A stretch of 9,727 nucleotides of DNA from an uncultured bacterium. GTDB taxonomy: Bacteria; Bacillota; Clostridia; Oscillospirales; Ruminococcaceae. Position numbers and translations under genes: made by a program. The stretch lies in contig CAJMQZ010000073.1 of the NCBI GenBank assembly GCA_905215595.1, positions 1 to 9,727 of the forward strand. Direction: 5' to 3'. The notes under the pieces were generated by a model. It saw nothing but the letters and a program-made list of their open reading frames with translations, was not told the DNA's origin and did not search any database. This document shows positions 6,517-9,727 of this stretch, piece after piece. Numbering within the stretch: the stretch's first letter is position 1; the number at the start of each line of letters is the position of its first letter.

Positions 6517-6938
6517 ACCGTCACCCCCTCAATGGTGATCTTGCGGGTGGTATCGTCCAGACGTTCGATGTTCACCCGGATGGGTTTTTCCAGTGCCAGC
6601 AGGTCGGCAAAGTTTTCGCTCCACTCTGCCGCCACCACAGCGCCCTGATCCAGATAATCGTAGAAGCCTGCCGCGCACAGATCGTTCTCGGTAGAAATGC
6701 GGTACAGGTCAAAGTGTGCCAGCGGGCGCGGGCCCCGGTAGTAGTTCACGATAGCAAAGGTAGGGCTGGACACCGGGTCGGTGCAGCCCAGACCCTCGGC
6801 AAGCCCCTCGGTAAAGGCGGTCTTGCCCGCGCCCAGACCGCCGGTAAAGGCGATCAGCGCCCCGGGAGCCAGCACAGCGGCCATCCGCTTGCCCAGCGCC
6901 ACCGTCTCGGCGCGGGAATGGGTGATATATTCTGACAT
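6513..6938 (-). CDS. tsaE: tRNA t6A biosynthesis ATPase TsaE
   Basis: TsaE is the small P-loop ATPase that works with TsaB and TsaD in t6A modification of tRNA. The 141-residue length fits. It shows Walker A GGLGAGKT (33-40), the family block SSPTFAIVNYY (57-67), HFDLYRI (75-81) and EWSE (105-108). The start at 6936-6938 has GAGGT about 8 nt upstream. It is the first gene of the tsaE-tsaB-rpiB(-upp) group and has a promoter at 6992-7020 that abuts the terminator of the upstream secreted-protein gene. Confidence 0.96.
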   Translation of the reverse strand: MSEYITHSRAETVALGKRMAAVLAPGALIAFTGGLGAGKTAFTEGLAEGLGCTDPVSSPTFAIVNYYRGPRPLAHFDLYRISTENDLCAAGFYDYLDQGAVVAAEWSENFADLLALEKPIRVNIERLDDTTRKITIEGVTV

Positions 6939-6958
6939 GAAGGTTACCTCATCGTTTC

Positions 6959-6990
6959 AAAAAAGGGATGGCAGACACTCTGCCATCCCT
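6959..6990 (-). terminator. Intrinsic terminator of the secreted caspase-like gene
   Basis: An 11-bp perfect stem AGGGATGGCAG (6964-6974) with its complement at 6980-6990 has a 5-nt loop. Read on the minus strand, six T residues (complement of 6959-6964) close the stem. It lies 33 bases after the stop codon of the gene at 7024-8235 and just before tsaE. Confidence 0.9.
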
Positions 6991-6991
6991 A

Positions 6992-7020
6992 AGTATAATA
7001 TAAAACGTGCAAAAGTGCAA
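6992..7020 (-). promoter_or_regulatory. Promoter of the tsaE-tsaB-rpiB operon
   Basis: On the minus strand TTGCAC (complement of 7015-7020) is followed by exactly 17 nt and TATACT (complement of 6992-6997). Start of transcription is predicted near 6985, inside the terminator stem. A transcript begun here would therefore lack half the stem and escape termination, while read-through from upstream would be stopped. Confidence 0.75.
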
Positions 7021-7023
7021 TGG

Positions 7024-8235
7024 TCAGGCGGCGGCAGGGGTCTGCCGCTCTGCTGCGCCGTTCGTCAGCGTGCCGGGCGCGGTGAGCCGGGCAGCGGCAT
7101 CGCCCTGAATGATAGGGTAGGACGCCGCCGGGTGCGGATGCCGCCCGGTGTTCTGGTTGAGATACCACACGATGTCGTTTTCGCCGTAGACCTCAAGGCC
7201 GTAATCAATGGCCTGCTGCAAGGTCTCGCCCTCGATCAGGCGGTTCACGGTCGCCCACAGCATACTGCGGGAGTACACACTGTATACGTTATTCACAAAG
7301 CCCGCCACAGCCTTTGCCCCGCCGGAGAGCAGCCCGTCCGAAAGGGCGGTGTCCACATGGCCGCTGCGTCCGTAGAACTCGCAGGTCTCCGAGAGCACGA
7401 TGGTGCCGTTCAGCTTCCCGCCCCGGTAGGCGTTGCCGAAAAAGCCTCCGGTGACGGCGTAGCAGCCGTTCACCTTGATGACCCGGTGGCTGAGCAGCTC
7501 CATGCCGTAGCGCAGGTCGTTCCAGAAATCGGATTTTTCCAGCAGCAGGATGATGGGCGCGGTGGCCTGCTTTTTCCACAGCCAGCCGTACTCATAGGTA
7601 TAGTACGCGCCGTGGGCACTTAGGATGGCAAGGTCGTAGTCTGCCATCCGCTTCAGGTCGGAGACAGTCACCATCATGTCCAGATGGGTGTCCAACCCGT
7701 AGCCGTTCCAGTAGTCCTTCATATAAGAATAGTAGGGGTAGCGGTTACTGTTGACTCCATTATCAAAGGCATAGTAGATGACCGCATTGCCCACGGTACC
7801 GTTCTCGGCAGCGAGCAGGGCGGGCGCATTCTCCATCTCCGGCCCGGGCAGGGCGGCGTCCGCCTCGCTCTCGGTATCGGTGAGCAGAATACCGCCCAGT
7901 GCGCCGCAGCTGTAAGTAAAGCTTATCATGCCGTTTTTCGCATCCACATAGATGCTGTCTTTTTTCACAAGCCCCTGCGCCGCCAGCTCGTCCAGCTGCG
8001 CCAGCGCAGCCACCTGACGCTCTTCCTCCGACATTCCGGCGTAGGCGGCGCTGTCTGTCAGGGCGGTGACGGCGGCATCCGTCTGCTGCATCTGACGCAC
8101 CTCAGAGGCAGTCAGGGTCTGGGTGGTGCTGGTGGTGTCCTCCGGTGCGGCGGCCACTGCCGGGCACACTATCGTAAAGGCCAGTGCGATGGCACACACT
8201 GCACTGAGCAGGCGGCGATAAACTGTATGTTCCAT
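7024..8235 (-). CDS. Secreted caspase-fold (clan CD, CHAT-like) putative cysteine peptidase
   Basis: This 403-residue protein matches no gene I know by name. It begins with a Sec signal peptide: Arg7-Arg8, a hydrophobic core to about 24, and a likely cut after AVAAA near residue 30; VCP is not a proper lipobox. Residues 31-145 are a Thr/Ala/Glu-rich region. From about 150 it follows the caspase-fold plan: strand NAVIYYAFDN, strand LDMMVTV, then DYDLAILSAHG with His208-Gly209, then GTIVLSETCEF with Cys285. After these come LSDGLLSGGAKAVAGFV and a helix with LIEGETLQQAID, as in CHAT domains (LSACE, then a glycine-rich GA helix, then eAL). The tail (370-403) is Ala/Pro-rich with no anchor. The ATG at 8233-8235 places the signal peptide at the N-terminus; an in-frame GTG ten codons upstream lies inside a hairpin. 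The gene is monocistronic. The fold call is from motif order only; substrate and activity are unknown. Confidence 0.7.
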   Translation of the reverse strand: MEHTVYRRLLSAVCAIALAFTIVCPAVAAAPEDTTSTTQTLTASEVRQMQQTDAAVTALTDSAAYAGMSEEERQVAALAQLDELAAQGLVKKDSIYVDAKNGMISFTYSCGALGGILLTDTESEADAALPGPEMENAPALLAAENGTVGNAVIYYAFDNGVNSNRYPYYSYMKDYWNGYGLDTHLDMMVTVSDLKRMADYDLAILSAHGAYYTYEYGWLWKKQATAPIILLLEKSDFWNDLRYGMELLSHRVIKVNGCYAVTGGFFGNAYRGGKLNGTIVLSETCEFYGRSGHVDTALSDGLLSGGAKAVAGFVNNVYSVYSRSMLWATVNRLIEGETLQQAIDYGLEVYGENDIVWYLNQNTGRHPHPAASYPIIQGDAAARLTAPGTLTNGAAERQTPAAA

Positions 8236-8256
8236 TTCTTCTTTTTCGTTCCTCTC

Positions 8257-8275
8257 CCCCGGCACACTGCCGGGG
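8257..8275 (-). other. Leader hairpin touching the ribosome binding site of the secreted protein
   Basis: CCCCGGCA (8257-8264) and TGCCGGGG (8268-8275) form a perfect 8-bp GC-rich stem with a 3-nt loop. In the mRNA it ends directly against the GAGAGG that is the only ribosome-binding-like sequence before the start codon. It could stabilise the 5' end or limit ribosome access. A weaker GCGCA/TGCGC hairpin lies further upstream in the same leader. Confidence 0.6.
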
Positions 8276-8306
8276 CTGTTGTGCGCAAGGCTGCGCCCAC
8301 AGGTTC

Positions 8307-8335
8307 ATTGTAGGATGCAACCGGGGCTTTGTCAA
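8307..8335 (-). promoter_or_regulatory. Strong sigma-A promoter of the secreted caspase-like gene
   Basis: On the minus strand a perfect -35 TTGACA (complement of 8330-8335), 17 nt, then TACAAT (complement of 8307-8312). Start of transcription is predicted near 8300, giving a leader of about 65 nt with two hairpins. The -35 box lies between imperfect inverted arms CCGGGGCTT (8321-8329) and AAGCACCCCGG (8334-8344). Confidence 0.88.
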
Positions 8336-8376
8336 GCACCCCGGCAATGTTTTACTATTCCGTCACACCCGGCGCA

Positions 8377-8405
8377 TTGCATTGGCAGGGGGATTTGTGT
8401 ATAAT
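8377..8405 (+). promoter_or_regulatory. Promoter of the SEDS gene, divergent from the secreted-protein promoter
   Basis: A perfect TATAAT (8400-8405) is preceded by 17 nt and TTGCAT (8377-8382). Start of transcription is predicted near 8412. The leader opens with a TGCTGGG/CCCGGCA stem (8413-8419 with 8446-8452, one G-T pair). The two divergent -35 boxes are only about 41 bases apart. Confidence 0.75.
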
Positions 8406-8481
8406 AGCGATATGCTGGGTTTTTATCGCCTGTACTCAGGTACACCCCGGCAGACTGTTCTGACGAAAGGCGGTGCTTTCT

Positions 8482-9699
8482 TTGGATAGCATTCGACAAT
8501 ATTTTAAGCGCAGCGATAAGATCTATCTGCTGCTGTGCATTTTCAGCAGCGTTATGGCGGTGCTGGCGCTGTCCTCATGGGCAGCTAAGCAGGGCAACGG
8601 CTTTGCCACCGACGAGGTGACCGGTGCCATCATCGGCATTGGCGACTACCGCCGGGCGCTGGTGCAGGCGGGCGCTTCCGTCATTGGCATCGTGATCGCG
8701 CTGCTGCTCTCCTGCGTGGACTACCGCAGCCTTGTAAAGGTGTGGCCGGTGCACGTTGTGCTGACGTGGGGTCTGGTGCTGCCCACGCTGGTCATCCGCA
8801 ACGTATCCATCGGCCCGCTGACCATCGGCTACAACGCCGGCGATACCGACAACTACTCCTGGTACAAGCTGGGCGGCTTTACCTTCCAGCCCACAGAGCT
8901 GGCAAAGATCAGCTTTATCCTGACCTTTGCCATGCACCTGAACAACGTGCGCAGCCGCATCAATGAGCCAAAGGAGCTGGCAAAGCTGCTGCTGCATCTG
9001 CTGGTGCCCATTGCCATCATCCATGTGCAGGGCGATGACGGCACCGCCATCATCTACGGCATCATCGGCTGCTGCATGATGTTTGCGGCGGGGCTGAGCT
9101 GGAAGTATATCTTTGCAGCCTTTGCGGCGGCGGGCGCTGCCGTGGCGGTGGCCTTTGCCTTTTTCAGCGATAAGATCGGCAAAGGATACCAGTGGTACCG
9201 CATTCTGGCGGTGCTGGACCCGGAAAACACCACCGGCTGGGCCCCCAGCGAGACGGTATGGAAGAACATCATCTACCAGCAGCAGCGCGGCGAGATCGCG
9301 CTGGGCTCCGGCGGCATCTTTGGCAACGGCCTATTCACCGGCCGGTATTACAGCGTGCCCAACGCCCACAATGACTTCATCCTCAGCTGGATCGGCAACG
9401 TGGCGGGCTTTGTGGGCTGCTGCGTGGTGCTGGGCGTTCTGCTGGCGCTGGTGATCAAGACCTTTGCCACCGGTGCCCGCAGCGAGGATCTGCTGGGCAG
9501 CTACATCTGCGCCGGTATCGGCGGTGCTCTGATGGCGCAGATCGCCGTAAACGTGGGCATGAATCTGCGGGTGCTGCCGGTCATCGGCGTCACCCTGCCC
9601 TTCTACTCCGCCGGTGGCAGCTCGGTGCTTATGTTGTATATCTGTGTTGGTTTAGTACTGTCCGTATACTCTCACAACACTAAAAGCCTGTTCAGTTAA
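8482..9699 (+). CDS. SEDS family (FtsW/RodA/SpoVE) peptidoglycan glycosyltransferase, divergent
   Basis: This is a 405-residue polytopic membrane protein of the SEDS family, which polymerises lipid II into glycan strands together with a class B penicillin-binding protein. It shows FQPTELAK (135-142), QGDDGTA (183-189, usually QPDLGTA), LGSGGIFGNGLFTG (274-287), PNAHNDFI (293-300) with the conserved Asp298 of the catalytic loop (usually PEAHTDFI), and LPFYSAGGSS (372-381). About ten membrane helices are apparent. I prefer the TTG at 8482, since AAAGGCGGTG lies the right distance upstream; a GTG at 8473 falls inside that site. The changed residues around the motifs make it a divergent member, so FtsW, RodA and SpoVE cannot be told apart. 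No partner penicillin-binding protein is in the window. Confidence 0.9.
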   Translation: MDSIRQYFKRSDKIYLLLCIFSSVMAVLALSSWAAKQGNGFATDEVTGAIIGIGDYRRALVQAGASVIGIVIALLLSCVDYRSLVKVWPVHVVLTWGLVLPTLVIRNVSIGPLTIGYNAGDTDNYSWYKLGGFTFQPTELAKISFILTFAMHLNNVRSRINEPKELAKLLLHLLVPIAIIHVQGDDGTAIIYGIIGCCMMFAAGLSWKYIFAAFAAAGAAVAVAFAFFSDKIGKGYQWYRILAVLDPENTTGWAPSETVWKNIIYQQQRGEIALGSGGIFGNGLFTGRYYSVPNAHNDFILSWIGNVAGFVGCCVVLGVLLALVIKTFATGARSEDLLGSYICAGIGGALMAQIAVNVGMNLRVLPVIGVTLPFYSAGGSSVLMLYICVGLVLSVYSHNTKSLFS

Positions 9700-9716
9700 A
9701 GAATATTCTAAAAAGC

Positions 9717-9721
9717 AAGGA
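9717..9721 (+). promoter_or_regulatory. Possible ribosome binding site of a gene beyond the window
   Basis: AAGGA occurs 17 bases after the SEDS stop codon, six bases before the window end, with no terminator in between. It suggests that another plus-strand gene follows closely in the same operon, but no start codon at proper spacing is inside the window. Confidence 0.35.
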
Positions 9722-9727
9722 CGTGCA

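Noticed and set aside
6994..6999. Plus-strand TATAAT
   Set aside because: No -35 element at proper spacing and no plus-strand gene downstream; it is the reverse side of the tsaE promoter region.
8149..8235. Lipoprotein signal (Cys14 or Cys24) in the secreted protein
   Set aside because: The residues before Cys24 (TIV) and Cys14 (SAV) lack the small residue needed directly before the cysteine; a standard signal peptidase I site AVAAA follows.
9700..9709. Palindrome AGAATATTCT after the SEDS gene, similar to AGAACATTCT near 5202-5211 before upp
   Set aside because: Short, AT-rich and differently placed relative to the genes; two near-matches in 9.7 kb are easily chance.

Overview
The window looks like a chromosomal housekeeping segment of a GC-rich gut Firmicute. 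Protein style, gene order and consensus sigma-A promoters point to the Oscillospiraceae/Ruminococcaceae, most like Faecalibacterium; this is a judgement from the sequence alone. No mobile element, CRISPR array, rRNA or tRNA was seen. Coding density is high, and nearly all gene-free DNA holds readable promoters, hairpins or terminators.

Layout. (1) Positions 1-1875, minus strand: the conserved ylxM-ffh-rpsP operon (SRP-associated HTH protein, SRP GTPase, start of ribosomal protein S16), driven by a near-consensus promoter at 1945-1973. (2) 1876-2215: a 340-base divergent control region with that promoter, a plus-strand promoter candidate, and a palindromic repeat that ends in a terminator-like hairpin. 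(3) 2216-4493, plus strand: a cysteine-synthase-fold protein that has lost the Schiff-base lysine and the substrate-loop motif, followed 37 bases later by a MATE exporter. An 18-bp perfect hairpin at 4497-4538 serves as terminator for both converging units. (4) 4550-6938, minus strand: tsaE-tsaB-rpiB-upp, joining tRNA t6A synthesis genes to ribose-5-phosphate isomerase B and uracil salvage. Its promoter abuts the terminator of the gene upstream. (5) 7024-8235, minus strand: a lone secreted protein with its own strong promoter and terminator. It carries the His-Gly and Cys blocks of caspase-fold (clan CD, CHAT-like) cysteine peptidases. (6) 8482-9699, plus strand: a divergent SEDS (FtsW/RodA/SpoVE) membrane glycosyltransferase, expressed from a promoter back to back with that of the secreted protein.

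Most genes here are ordinary. The two worth following are the pseudo-cysteine-synthase paired with a MATE exporter, and the secreted caspase-like protein. The latter shares a divergent promoter region with the cell-wall SEDS gene, which may hint at an envelope-related role.
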